Shown here one piece after another: positions 7,661-16,811 of a stretch of DNA of 64,000 bases. The notes under the pieces were generated by a model, which did no database searches, was not told where the DNA came from, and worked only from the letters and a program-made list of their open reading frames with translations. Position 1 is the stretch's first letter. The number at the start of each line of letters is the position of its first letter. Origin of the DNA: Nocardioides sp. (lineage in GTDB: Bacteria > Actinomycetota > Actinomycetes > Propionibacteriales > Nocardioidaceae); contig PBYI01000052.1 in the NCBI GenBank assembly GCA_002729525.1, positions 1 through 64,000 on the forward strand, given 5' to 3'. The position numbers and the translations under genes were made by a program.

Positions 7661-10188
7661 GGCAGGCGCACCTCCCCCGTGGCGGCGTCGGTGTCGAAGG
7701 AGTCGACGACCGGCAGCCCGACGAGCGACTGCGGCGCGGGCCCGGTCGCCAGGTGCAGCTCGGAGACGGCCTCGCCGAGCCGGGTGAGCTGGGCGAGCAT
7801 CTGGTCGAGGAAGGCCTCGAGGTTGGGGCGGGACTCCCCACCGATCGCGACGAGTGTGGCGACCTCGGTCTCGGCGAGCTGCTCCAGCAGCACGGTGACG
7901 AGCCGCTCGGGGCGCGAGGAGCCCGTCGACGCGGGCAGCGCCGCGAGGTGCGTGGCGAGCTCGGCGAGGTTGAACTGCAGCGACCGGGGATTGTCGGGGT
8001 CGGTGAGCAGGAGCTCGAGCACGCCGCCGGTGCGCACGTAGCCGCGGTAGCGGCGCTGGTGCGTCACGGCGCTCTCGGCGGCGTTGAGCACCGCCGTCAG
8101 CACCTCGCGGTCGACGTCGATGCCCCGGCGGCGGGTCGTGGTGGCCCGCATCAGGTGGCACAGCTGGAGCGCCCGCTCGAGGTGGTGGCCGAGGTGGACC
8201 ATGTGCCAGCCGTGGTCGCGGATCATGTTGGCCAGCACGCCCTGGAGCGAGAGCACGCCGGTGAGCATCCGGCCGGCGCTGTCGGCGACCTGGTGGCTGT
8301 GGTTGTTGGTCTCCAGGGCGTACGCCGCCCGCTCGGTGACGCCGAAGGCGCGCCAGATGTCGGGCGAGAGCTGGTCGCGGACGCCGGCGAGCGCGTCGCG
8401 GAGACCGTCGAGGCTGTGCGCGAAGGAGCCGACCCGGTCGTAGTCGAGCAGCAGGGAGCGGAACTCCGCGTCCAGGTCGTCGGTGTCCTGGCGCCCCGCG
8501 AGCCGGGCGACGGCGGTCAGCATGACCTGGAGGCCCTGGTTGCCGGTGGACGTCGGGCGGGTGCGGTAGTCGTCGGCCAGCGCGTGGCAGACCAGCACCA
8601 GCCGCAGCATGTCCTCGCAGCGCTCGGACTCCCGGCCGAACCAGAACATGTCCTCCAGGACGCGCGGCACCGTGCCGGTCGACGACCGGGCGTGGGTGAG
8701 CGGCTGGACCTCCGGCAGACCCTGGTCGGGCTGGGCGGGGTCCTCCTTGAGCACCCACAGGTCCTTGGAGCGCTGCGGCGACCAACGGTCGACGGCGTTC
8801 GCGGGCTCGATGAGGGTGACCAGGCCGCCGACGAGCGGTCGGTACGCCGACCCGTAGCGCAGCGTGAACGTGCGCAGCGTCAGCGCCTGCGGACGGACCT
8901 CGCGACCGGGCACCGTCGCGCCGCGCCAGACCGGCGCCTGCGAGAGCGGCAGCAGCTCCTGGCCGACGTACGCGTGCGGGGCGGCCAGCACCCGGGCGCG
9001 GATCTCGTCCGGGCCGAGCTCGGCGAGCTCGGTCGGTGGGCCGTCGATGCGGCGCACCTGGAGGTGCTCGAGGTCGTCCAGCACCCGCTCGCGCGACTCC
9101 GGGTCGCCGCACCACCAGGTGGGCACGGAGTCGAGCAGCAGCGGCTCGCCGAGCAGCGCCTCGCTGACCGCGGGCAGGTAGGGCAGCAGGGCGGGGTTCT
9201 CCAGCACGCCGGCGCCGAGGCCGTTGACGACCCGCACCCGGCCGCGGCGGACGGCCTCGGTGAGCCCGGCGACGCCGAGCCGGGAGTCGCCGCGCAGCTC
9301 CAGCGGGTCGCTCCAGTCGGAGTCGACGCGGCGCAGGATGACGTCGACGCGCTCCAGACGCCCGAAGACCCGCATCTGCACCCAGCCGTCGCACACGACG
9401 AGGTCGCTGCCCTCGACGAGCGGGAAGCCGAGCGCGGAGGCGATGAACGCCTGGTCGTACGCCGTCTCGGAGTGGCTGCCGGGCGAGAGCACCACGACCC
9501 GCGGGTCGGGCATGTCGCCGGCGGCGGCCTGCTGGAGCGCCGAGCGCAGGGCGGAGAAGAACGGCGCCATCCGGTGCAGGCCGGACTCGCGGTAGAGCTG
9601 CGGGAGCACCCGGGAGAGCACCCGGCGGTTCTCCATCGCGTAGCCGAGCCCGGACGGCGCCTGGGTGCGGTCGGCCAGCACCCGCCACTCGCCGTGCGCG
9701 TCGCGGCCCAGGTCGGTCGCCGACAGCACCAGCGGGTGCGGCTCGTGGAACGACGGGCGGGCGACGACGCGGGCGTACCCGGCGTGGCCCATCACCACCG
9801 CCGGCGGCACGAGGCCCTCGGCGAGCAGCCGGCGCTCGCCGTACAGGTCGGCCAGGACGGCGTTGAGCAGCTCGGCGCGCTGGGCGAGGCCGATCTCGAG
9901 CTGGCCCCACGACGCGGCGTCGAGGATCAGCGGGACCGGGTCGAGCCGCCACGGGCCGGGCCGGCGCCCGGGCCGGCCGTAGGTGACGCCGTCGTCGGCG
10001 AGCGCGCGCACGATGTCGTCGTCGGCGCGGGCCAGGTCGCCGGGTGTCAGCCGGACCGCCCGCTCCGCCAGCCCCTTCCACGGCGCGCGCAGGCTCCCGT
10101 CCCGGCCGACGACCTCGTCGTACCGGTGCGGGTCACCGCCGAGCGTGGGCTGGTTGAGCCCCGCGGCGTAGTCGCGGATGACGGTCAC
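7657..10188 (-). CDS. Circularly permuted type 2 ATP-grasp protein fused to alpha-E domain
   Basis: The protein has 843 residues. The N-terminal part (about 1-480) matches the circularly permuted ATP-grasp family (DUF404/DUF407), with signatures such as MENRRVLSRVLPQLY, VVVLSPGSHSETAYDQAF and VVNGLGAGVLENPALLPYLP. The C-terminal part (about 510-840) is an alpha-E domain (DUF403), beginning at VPRVLEDMFWFGRESERCEDM and rich in helices. In many bacteria these are two genes; here they are one chain. ATP-grasp enzymes join a carboxylate to an amine using ATP, so a peptide or amide ligase role is likely, but the substrate is unknown. The start is GTG at 10188 with only a weak AAGAAG ribosome site. 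Confidence 0.9.
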   Translation of the reverse strand: MTVIRDYAAGLNQPTLGGDPHRYDEVVGRDGSLRAPWKGLAERAVRLTPGDLARADDDIVRALADDGVTYGRPGRRPGPWRLDPVPLILDAASWGQLEIGLAQRAELLNAVLADLYGERRLLAEGLVPPAVVMGHAGYARVVARPSFHEPHPLVLSATDLGRDAHGEWRVLADRTQAPSGLGYAMENRRVLSRVLPQLYRESGLHRMAPFFSALRSALQQAAAGDMPDPRVVVLSPGSHSETAYDQAFIASALGFPLVEGSDLVVCDGWVQMRVFGRLERVDVILRRVDSDWSDPLELRGDSRLGVAGLTEAVRRGRVRVVNGLGAGVLENPALLPYLPAVSEALLGEPLLLDSVPTWWCGDPESRERVLDDLEHLQVRRIDGPPTELAELGPDEIRARVLAAPHAYVGQELLPLSQAPVWRGATVPGREVRPQALTLRTFTLRYGSAYRPLVGGLVTLIEPANAVDRWSPQRSKDLWVLKEDPAQPDQGLPEVQPLTHARSSTGTVPRVLEDMFWFGRESERCEDMLRLVLVCHALADDYRTRPTSTGNQGLQVMLTAVARLAGRQDTDDLDAEFRSLLLDYDRVGSFAHSLDGLRDALAGVRDQLSPDIWRAFGVTERAAYALETNNHSHQVADSAGRMLTGVLSLQGVLANMIRDHGWHMVHLGHHLERALQLCHLMRATTTRRRGIDVDREVLTAVLNAAESAVTHQRRYRGYVRTGGVLELLLTDPDNPRSLQFNLAELATHLAALPASTGSSRPERLVTVLLEQLAETEVATLVAIGGESRPNLEAFLDQMLAQLTRLGEAVSELHLATGPAPQSLVGLPVVDSFDTDAATGEVRLP

Positions 10189-10294
10189 GGCTGTCTTCTT
10201 GCTGGTCTTCTGGCTGGTCTTCTGGCTGGTCTGTTGCGGGTCTCGGGTGCGCGGCGGGCGCCGGGCACGAGGTGGGGGGAGCCTACGGCTGCCC

Positions 10295-13200
10295 CTACTG
10301 CATCGGCCGCACCAGCAGGTCCTGAGGCACCCGGCGCAGGTCGAGGGTGTGCGGGTACTCGTCGGTGCGCACCCGGTGGGCCAGCGCGTGCAGCGAGCCC
10401 ACGTCGATGCGGCCGGCGGTGTGCCCGCGCTGCTCGAACCGGCTCGCCCGGCGCGCCTCGGCGGCCTGCGCGTTGACCGGCGGGTGGTCGTAGGCCATGC
10501 CCCCGGGGTGCACGACGTGGTACGTCGCCCCGCCCAGGCTGACCTGCGCGCCCACGTCGACCACGTCGAAGTGCAGCGGCGCGTGCACCGGGATCGACGG
10601 GTGCAGCGCCGACCACGGCTGCCAGGCGCGGTAGCGGACCCCGGCGTAGTACTCGTCGGGGTGCAGGCTCGGGGTGAGCGGCACCGGGACGCCCTGGCAG
10701 GTGACGATGTGCCGGGCCGGGTTGAACCCCTGGACGCTGACCTGGAGCCGCTCGACCGAGCTGTCGACGTACCGCGACGTACCGCCGGCGGTGGCCTCCT
10801 CGCCGAGGACGTGCCACGGCTCGATGGCCTGGCGCAGCTCCAGGCGCACCGGGCCGAGCGTGGCGGTGCCCATCCGCGGGAACCGGAACTCGGTGAACGG
10901 CGAGAGCCACTCCTCCTCGAACGGGATGCCGGCGCGGTTGAGGTCGGCGACGACCTCGCCGATGTCCTCGATGGCGCCCTGCGGCATGAGGAAGTCCTCG
11001 TGCAGGCGGGTGCCCCAGCGCACCAGGGGCGCGACGTCGGTGTCGAGCGGCTGCTCCCAGAACATCGCGACCAGGCTGCGCACCAGCAGCGCCTGGACCA
11101 GCGCCATCTGCGGGTGCGGCGGCATCTCGAAGCCGCGCAGCTCCAGCAGGCCCAGGCGACCGCGCGAGGAGTCGGGGCTGTAGAGCTTGTCGATGCAGAA
11201 CTCGGCGCGGTGCGTGTTGCCGGTGAGGTCGGTCAGCAGGTGCCGCAGCGCGCGGTCGACCAGCCACGGCCGCGGCTCGAGGCCGTAGAGCTGCTGCTCG
11301 CGGGCGAGGCGCTGCACCTCCGCGATCGCGATCTCCATCTCGTAGACCGACTCCGGCCGGCCCTCGTCGAAGCGCGGCGACTGGCTGGTCGGGCCGATGA
11401 AGCGCCCCGAGAAGAGGTAGGACAGCGACGGGTGGCGCTGCCAGTAGGCGACCAGGCTGATCAGCAGGTCCGGGCGCCGCAGCAGCGGCGAGTCGATCGG
11501 CTGGTGGCCGCCGAGGGTGATGTGGTTGCCGCCGCCGGTGCCGGTGTGCAGGCCGTCGAGGTCGAACTTCTCGGTCGCCAGGCGGGCCTGGCGGGCCTCC
11601 TCGTAGAGCCGGGTGGTGAGGTCGCGCTGCTCGGCCCACGACGTGGTCGGCTGCACGTTGACCTCGATGACGCCCGGGTCGGGCGTGACGGTGAGGCTGG
11701 TGAGGCGGGCGTCCGGCGGCGGACCGTAGCCCTCGATGACGACCGGTACGCCGAGCCGGCGCGCGGACAGCTCGATGACGCGCAGCAGGGTGGCGTAGTC
11801 CTCGAGCCGGTCGGTCGGCGGGAGGAACACGTGCACGTGGCCGTCACGGGCCTCGAAGGCCAGCGCGGTCGTCGGGGCGCCCGACGGGTCGACGATGCTC
11901 ACCTTCGGCAGCGAGGTGACCAGCGGCGGGCCGGCCTCGAGGTACGACGGCTCGCCGGCGTACTCCGGGTCGTCCCAGGCCACCGAGTCGAGCGGCAGCC
12001 GCAGGCCGACCGCGCTGTCACCCGGCGTGAGCACCAGGCGGCCGCGCCGGAAGCGCCATTGGGGCGACGTCCACCAGTTGCCGGTGACGAGCGGGAGCAC
12101 CCAGCCGACGGCGTCGCCGGCGTCCTCGTCGAGCGACTCCACCACGTCGGGCAGGTCGTCCTCGTCGTACTCGTCGTAGCCGTCGGCGGGCGGCTCCTCG
12201 CCGCGCGCGACCGCCTCGGCACGGGCGCGTTCACGGGCGTCGCGTGCCTGGGCGCGCTGGCTCTCGCTCTCCTGGTCGGCGTCCTTCTCGTCGTGCCGGT
12301 CGTCCGCCTCGGTGCTGCCGCCCGGGCCGGTGACGGTGCCCGCGGGGGCGCTGCCGTCGCGGTCCTGGTGCTGCTCGGCGACGTCCTCGTGCCGACCGTG
12401 CGGCCGGTCCTTGCGGGGCAGGGTGGCCACCGCGGCGATGACGTCATCCTCGTCGGGTCGCTTGCCGACGGGCTTGCGGACCTCCTCGGCCAGCGCCAGG
12501 AACGGGTCCTCGTACGCCCCGCGCAGCTGCTCCTGCGGCAGGCCGAACGTGCGGGTGATCCGGCGGGCCAGCAGCTCCGCGCGCTCGCGGGCGACGTCCT
12601 GCTCGACGTCGGACTCCTCCCACGGCTCGGCCAGCAGGGCCGGGTCGCGCCACAGCGGCTGGCCGTCGGTGCGCCACTGGAGGGCGATGTTCCAGCGCGG
12701 GAGCGGCTCGCCGGGGTACCACTTGCCCTGGCCGCGGTGCACGACGCCGCCCTGGGCGTAGACCGCCTGGAGCCGGTCGGCGAGGTCGCGGGCGAGCGCA
12801 CGCTTCTCGGGACCGTCGGCGTCGGTGTTCCACTGGTCGGAGGTGGCGTCGTCGAGACTGACGAACGTCGGCTCGCCGCCCATCGTCAGCCGGACGTCGC
12901 CGGCGACCAGGCGCTGGTCGACCGACTCGCCCACCGCGTCGATCCGCTGCCACGACGCGTCGTCGTACGGCTTGGTGACCCGGGGGTCCTCGTGCACCCG
13001 GCGTACGACGTTGTGGAAGGAGAACTCCACCTCGGTCGGCTCCGTGGCGCCCTCGATCGGGGCGGCGGAGCTCGGGTGGGGCGTCGCGCTGAGCGGGATG
13101 TGGCCCTCACCGGCGAACAGGGCCGAGGTGGGGTCCATGCCGATCCAGCCGGCACCCGGCACGTAGACCTCGGCCCAGGCGTGCAGGTCGGTGAAGTCCT

Positions 13201-13873
13201 CGGTCGGGCCGCTGGGGCCGTCGAGCGCCTCCTGGTCGGCCGCGAGCTGGACGAGGTAGCCGGAGACGAAGCGCGCGGCTAGGCCGTGCTGCCGCAGCAT
13301 CGCGACGAGCAGCCAGGCGGAGTCGCGGCACGACCCGATCCGGCGGTGCAGCGTCTCGTCCGGCGTCTGCACGCCGGCCTCCATCCGCACCGAGTAGGCG
13401 ATCTCGCGCTGCACGGCGGCGTTGAGGTCGGCCAGGAACAGCACCGTGCGCTGGGTGCCGTCCGGCTCGGGGAGGCTGCGGCGGAACGCGTCGGCCTGCC
13501 CGGCGTCGACGACCGGTCGCAGGTACGGCGCCAGGTCGGCCTTCAGCTCGTCGGCGTACGTGAACGGGAAGGTCTCGGCGTACTCCTCGACGAAGAAGTC
13601 GAAGGGGTTGATCGTCACCATGTCGGCGACCAGGCCGACGGTGATGTCGAGCGTCTTCACCTTCTCCGGGAAGACCAGGCGGGCCTGCCAGTTGCCGAAC
13701 GGGTCCTGCTGCCAGTTCAGGAAGTGGCCAGCCGGCTTCACGTCCAGCGAGTAGGCCTCGATCGGCGTGCGGCAGTGCGGTGCCGGGCGCAGGCGCACCA
13801 CGTGCGGCGCCACCGAGATCGGCTTCTCGAAGGTGTAGGTCGTGCGGTGCTCCAGGGCGACCTTGATCGACAT
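10295..13873 (-). CDS. Transglutaminase-DUF2126 (amidoligase-like) fusion protein
   Basis: The protein has 1192 residues. It opens with a bacterial transglutaminase N domain (MSIKVALEHRTTYTFEKPIS), then a transglutaminase core with Cys182 (IGSCRDSAW), His231 (DLHAWAEVYV) and Asp247 (GMDPTS). From about residue 330 it continues as DUF2126, which has been grouped with glutamine-synthetase-fold COOH-NH2 ligases. A charged, disordered insertion (about residues 490-590, many Asp/Glu/Arg) interrupts this part. It is the first gene of the three-gene minus-strand cassette and lies 106 bases before the ATP-grasp/alpha-E gene. It probably both ligates and hydrolyses amide bonds on a shared substrate; the product is unknown. 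Confidence 0.9.
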   Translation of the reverse strand: MSIKVALEHRTTYTFEKPISVAPHVVRLRPAPHCRTPIEAYSLDVKPAGHFLNWQQDPFGNWQARLVFPEKVKTLDITVGLVADMVTINPFDFFVEEYAETFPFTYADELKADLAPYLRPVVDAGQADAFRRSLPEPDGTQRTVLFLADLNAAVQREIAYSVRMEAGVQTPDETLHRRIGSCRDSAWLLVAMLRQHGLAARFVSGYLVQLAADQEALDGPSGPTEDFTDLHAWAEVYVPGAGWIGMDPTSALFAGEGHIPLSATPHPSSAAPIEGATEPTEVEFSFHNVVRRVHEDPRVTKPYDDASWQRIDAVGESVDQRLVAGDVRLTMGGEPTFVSLDDATSDQWNTDADGPEKRALARDLADRLQAVYAQGGVVHRGQGKWYPGEPLPRWNIALQWRTDGQPLWRDPALLAEPWEESDVEQDVARERAELLARRITRTFGLPQEQLRGAYEDPFLALAEEVRKPVGKRPDEDDVIAAVATLPRKDRPHGRHEDVAEQHQDRDGSAPAGTVTGPGGSTEADDRHDEKDADQESESQRAQARDARERARAEAVARGEEPPADGYDEYDEDDLPDVVESLDEDAGDAVGWVLPLVTGNWWTSPQWRFRRGRLVLTPGDSAVGLRLPLDSVAWDDPEYAGEPSYLEAGPPLVTSLPKVSIVDPSGAPTTALAFEARDGHVHVFLPPTDRLEDYATLLRVIELSARRLGVPVVIEGYGPPPDARLTSLTVTPDPGVIEVNVQPTTSWAEQRDLTTRLYEEARQARLATEKFDLDGLHTGTGGGNHITLGGHQPIDSPLLRRPDLLISLVAYWQRHPSLSYLFSGRFIGPTSQSPRFDEGRPESVYEMEIAIAEVQRLAREQQLYGLEPRPWLVDRALRHLLTDLTGNTHRAEFCIDKLYSPDSSRGRLGLLELRGFEMPPHPQMALVQALLVRSLVAMFWEQPLDTDVAPLVRWGTRLHEDFLMPQGAIEDIGEVVADLNRAGIPFEEEWLSPFTEFRFPRMGTATLGPVRLELRQAIEPWHVLGEEATAGGTSRYVDSSVERLQVSVQGFNPARHIVTCQGVPVPLTPSLHPDEYYAGVRYRAWQPWSALHPSIPVHAPLHFDVVDVGAQVSLGGATYHVVHPGGMAYDHPPVNAQAAEARRASRFEQRGHTAGRIDVGSLHALAHRVRTDEYPHTLDLRRVPQDLLVRPMQ

Positions 13874-13945
13874 GGCGCACAGTCTCCCGGACGAGCGTTG
13901 CTCCTGCGTAACGGACGGGTGGTGGTGGGCGGGTGCGGCTCCCGC

Positions 13946-15016
13946 TCAGCGCGGGAAGTCGGCCGCCAGCGCGAGCAGCCGGTCGTTGGCCTCGACCTCG
14001 CCGATGCTCACCCGCACGCCCTCGCCGGCGAAGGGCCGGACGGTCAGCGCGACGGCGTCGGCCGCGGCGGCGAAGTCGCCCGTGCGCTCGCCGAGGCCGA
14101 ACCACACGAAGTTGCCCTGCGGCTCGGGGACGTCCCAGCCGAGCTCGCGCAGGCCGTCGTACACCCGGGCGCGCTCGACGACGAGCGCCTCGACCCGCTC
14201 CAGCAGCGCGTCGTGCGCCTCCAGCGAGGCGATCGCGGCGGCCTGGGCGACCGAGGAGACGCCGAACGGCAGCGACACCGCGCGCAGGGCTGCGGCGATC
14301 GGGGCGTTCGAGACGGCGTACCCGACCCGGAAGCCCGCGAGCCCGTAGGCCTTGGAGAAGGTGCGGAACAGCACGACGTTGTCGTGGGCGGCGTACGTCG
14401 CGATGCCGTCGACCGGGTCGTCCATCCGGACGAACTCCAGGTAGGCCTCGTCGACGACGACCAGCACGTGCGGCGGCACCTTCGCCAGGAACGCGTCGAG
14501 CTCGGTCTGGGTGACGGCCGGACCGGTCGGGTTGTTGGGGGTGCAGACCTGCACGACCTTGGTGCGGTCGGTGATCGCGGCGGCCATCGCGTCGAGGTCG
14601 TGGCGACCGTCGGGCAGCACCGGCACCTGCACGGACGTCGCCGCCGCGGCGGTCGCGGCGATCGGGTAGGCCTCGAAGGAGCGCCAGGCGTAGACGCCCT
14701 CGTCGCCGGGCTCGCACCAGCCGTTGAGCACCTGGTAGATCAGCCCGACCGAGCCCGTCGCGAGCGACAGGTGGTCGGCGGGCACGCCGAGGTGGCCGGC
14801 CAGGGCGGCGTACAGGGCGGTGGCACCCATGTCGGGGTAGCGGTTCATCTGCCGCGCGGCGGCGTCGGCGGCCTCGACCACGCCGGGCAGCGGCGGGTAG
14901 GGGTTCTCGTTGGAGGAGAGCTTGTACGCCGTCGTGCCGGGCCGCACCTCGGGCGGCTTGCCGGGCACGTACGCCGGGATCCGCTGGACGTTGGGGCGGG
15001 GCTGCGGGGCTGGCAT
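13946..15016 (-). CDS. hisC: Histidinol-phosphate/aromatic aminotransferase (HisC/Pat type)
   Basis: This 356-residue PLP fold-type I enzyme contains KLSSNENPYPPLP near the N-terminus, TPNNPTG at 159-165, the cofactor-binding Asp in VVVDEAYLEF (189), and the Schiff-base lysine in TFSKAYGLAGFRVGY (Lys222). These fit the HisC family, which converts histidinol phosphate and 2-oxoglutarate to imidazole-acetol phosphate and glutamate in histidine synthesis. Some actinobacterial relatives (Pat) instead act on phenylalanine or tyrosine. No other his gene is next to it, so a Pat-like role is quite possible. It is followed on the same strand by a VanZ protein reading the other way in the cluster order. 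Confidence 0.85.
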   Translation of the reverse strand: MPAPQPRPNVQRIPAYVPGKPPEVRPGTTAYKLSSNENPYPPLPGVVEAADAAARQMNRYPDMGATALYAALAGHLGVPADHLSLATGSVGLIYQVLNGWCEPGDEGVYAWRSFEAYPIAATAAAATSVQVPVLPDGRHDLDAMAAAITDRTKVVQVCTPNNPTGPAVTQTELDAFLAKVPPHVLVVVDEAYLEFVRMDDPVDGIATYAAHDNVVLFRTFSKAYGLAGFRVGYAVSNAPIAAALRAVSLPFGVSSVAQAAAIASLEAHDALLERVEALVVERARVYDGLRELGWDVPEPQGNFVWFGLGERTGDFAAAADAVALTVRPFAGEGVRVSIGEVEANDRLLALAADFPR

Positions 15017-15026
15017 GGCGCCGAGG

Positions 15027-15620
15027 CTAGTGCGGGTGGACGGGTGGGCGCGCGGGGGTTCCGCCGGGGCGAGGCGCGCGCCACGGCCGCAGCACCAGCG
15101 CGAGCACGACGCCCGCCCCGACGCCGATGAGCGCGCCGAGCCCGTTGTCGACGACGTCGGTGACGTCGCAGCGGCGGTCGAGCCGCGCCAGCACGAGCTG
15201 GGTGGCCTCGATGCCGACGGAGTAGCCGACCAGCGCGAGCAGCCCGAGCGGCACGGCCCAGCGGGCGAACCGCTGCCACCGCGCCGTCGCGAGCACCAGC
15301 AGCACCCCGGAGGGCAGGAAGACGAGCGTGTTGAGCAGGCGCTGGGTGCCGCCGAGGATCCAGAACCCGTCGGGCGCGGGTCCGCCGTAGTCGAACGAGC
15401 AGGTCTCCAGCCGTCCGACGTCGCTCACCACGCCGGGGTCGGAGGTCGGCACCAGGGTCACCAGCGCGATCACCAGCAGCGACCAGACCAGCCCGGCGAC
15501 GCTCCACGCCGTCGTGAACGGCAGCCGCCGGCGCAGCAGCCACCCGAGCCCCGCGCACGCGAGGCCGGTGGCGACCACGAGCGCGACGACGACGTCGAGC
15601 CCGCCGAACGGGAAGACCAT
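15027..15620 (-). CDS. VanZ family membrane protein
   Basis: The 197-residue integral membrane protein has five or so hydrophobic helices. The VanZ signature is present: NTLVFLPSGVLLVL, then GYSVGIEATQLVLARLDRRCDVTDVVDNGLGALIG. VanZ itself gives low-level teicoplanin resistance in enterococci, but most chromosomal homologues have no known role. It starts at ATG 15620 and lies 10 bases upstream of the aminotransferase gene, so the two may form an operon. A second protein with a VanZ domain is encoded at 58296-59408. Confidence 0.85.
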   Translation of the reverse strand: MVFPFGGLDVVVALVVATGLACAGLGWLLRRRLPFTTAWSVAGLVWSLLVIALVTLVPTSDPGVVSDVGRLETCSFDYGGPAPDGFWILGGTQRLLNTLVFLPSGVLLVLATARWQRFARWAVPLGLLALVGYSVGIEATQLVLARLDRRCDVTDVVDNGLGALIGVGAGVVLALVLRPWRAPRPGGTPARPPVHPH

Positions 15621-15681
15621 CCGCGCGACGCTAGCGGGACCGGCTGTGCGGCGCGTGTGCCGGGCGGCAGCGTCGGCGGCC

Positions 15682-16620
15682 TCAGGCCGGGAGCAGCACC
15701 TCGCCGCCGACGACCGGCTCCAGGTCGCGCCCGAGCACCAGGTCGACCGGGTTGGTCAGGCAGCGGATCGAGCCGCCGCCCTTGTGGAACTCCGACACGT
15801 CGACGACGACCACCTCGAAGCCGGCGTCCTCGAGCAGTCCGCGCACCCGGCCGGGGCAGGCCGGCATCACGACGGTGCGGCCGACGACGACGGAGTTGGC
15901 GCAGAACGACGTCAGCGCCTCCTCCTCGGTGAGCACGACCGGCTCGGGCACCAGGTCGAGCAGCGCCTGCGCGGAGGCCTCGTCGAAGGCCGACGGGCAG
16001 ACCAGCGCGCGACGCTCGTCGAGCGGGCAGAAGGCCAGGTCGAGGTGGTACATGCCGGGGTGCGTGATGCGGACGCCGTGCACCCGGACGCCGAGGTCGG
16101 TGGCGAGGTGCTTGAGCGCGAGTTCCTCGGTGCGCGGTCCGTAGCCGACGACCAGGTCGCCGCGCCACGCGAAGGCGTCGCCGGCCTCGAGGTGCGGGCC
16201 CACGCCGTCGCGACCGACGTACGACGTGCGCCAGCCGTGGTCGCGCAGCCACGCGTGCGCCGAGGCGGTCTCCATCCGGCGCTGCGGGTAGCGCATGTGC
16301 GACAGCACCGCGCGGCGCTCGCCGGCGGCGTCGACCCAGCCGAGGCCGAGGTTCATCGCGTAGACCATGTCGGGGGCGTCGGCGCGCTGCGGGAGCACGT
16401 CGACCTCGGCCCCGAGGCCGCGCAGGGTGTCGACCATCGCGTGCCACTGACGGAACGCCACGGCCCGGTCGGGCTGGTCGGCGGGGTCCATGAACGGGTT
16501 GATGACGTACTCGACCCGGAAGTGGGTCGGCTCGACCGCGAGGTAGTGGCGGCCCCAGGGGAGGCTGGCGGCGGACGGGGCGGACGGGGCGGACTCGGCG
16601 GGGCGGGAGAGAGCAGGCAC
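15682..16620 (-). CDS. Dimethylargininase/amidinotransferase family hydrolase
   Basis: The 312-residue protein belongs to the guanidino-group-modifying fold (DDAH / arginine deiminase / amidinotransferase). It has the catalytic His192 (GMYHLDLAFCPL) and the nucleophile Cys287 (GGGSIRCLTNPV), with FMDPADQPDRAVAF near the N-terminus. Such enzymes split dimethylarginine into citrulline and dimethylamine or carry out related chemistry; the exact substrate cannot be read here. The GTG at 16620 was chosen because AAGGAG lies eight bases upstream. It is divergent from a GntR regulator with a palindromic operator between them, so it is probably the regulator's target. Confidence 0.85.
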   Translation of the reverse strand: MPALSRPAESAPSAPSAASLPWGRHYLAVEPTHFRVEYVINPFMDPADQPDRAVAFRQWHAMVDTLRGLGAEVDVLPQRADAPDMVYAMNLGLGWVDAAGERRAVLSHMRYPQRRMETASAHAWLRDHGWRTSYVGRDGVGPHLEAGDAFAWRGDLVVGYGPRTEELALKHLATDLGVRVHGVRITHPGMYHLDLAFCPLDERRALVCPSAFDEASAQALLDLVPEPVVLTEEEALTSFCANSVVVGRTVVMPACPGRVRGLLEDAGFEVVVVDVSEFHKGGGSIRCLTNPVDLVLGRDLEPVVGGEVLLPA

Positions 16621-16703
16621 GGCGGGCTCCTTCGACGACGTGGGTGGACGACGGGGAGGGCGTCGCGGGACGGCGTCGGCCCGGACGGACCAGTCAGAGT
16701 CTG

Positions 16704-16718
16704 GATTGTCAGACAATC
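16704..16718. promoter_or_regulatory. Palindromic operator between dimethylargininase and GntR genes
   Basis: GATTGTCAGACAATC is a perfect inverted repeat (GATTGT-CAG-ACAATC). It matches the TTGTC-n-GACAA style sites of FadR/VanR-type GntR regulators and lies 84 bases upstream of the dimethylargininase start and 94 bases upstream of the GntR start. It probably controls both genes. Confidence 0.75.
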
Positions 16719-16811
16719 TGACCAGCCCAGTGTGCGGGTCACGCGCCCGGAGAGCAAGATCCCGGACGGACGCGGCGTGGCGCGCGCGGCGACGTACGGG
16801 AGGATGGGGGC

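Noticed and set aside
7753..10476. 907-codon plus-strand open frame opposite the ATP-grasp/alpha-E gene
   Set aside because: It has low-complexity composition, no recognisable motif and no ribosome site, and it covers a conserved gene on the other strand.
10178..13282. Very long plus-strand open frame of over 1000 codons opposite the transglutaminase-DUF2126 gene
   Set aside because: It is the mirror of a well-supported minus-strand gene. It is rich in Arg, Val and Gly without domain motifs; such antisense frames are a by-product of strong G/C preference at the third codon position.
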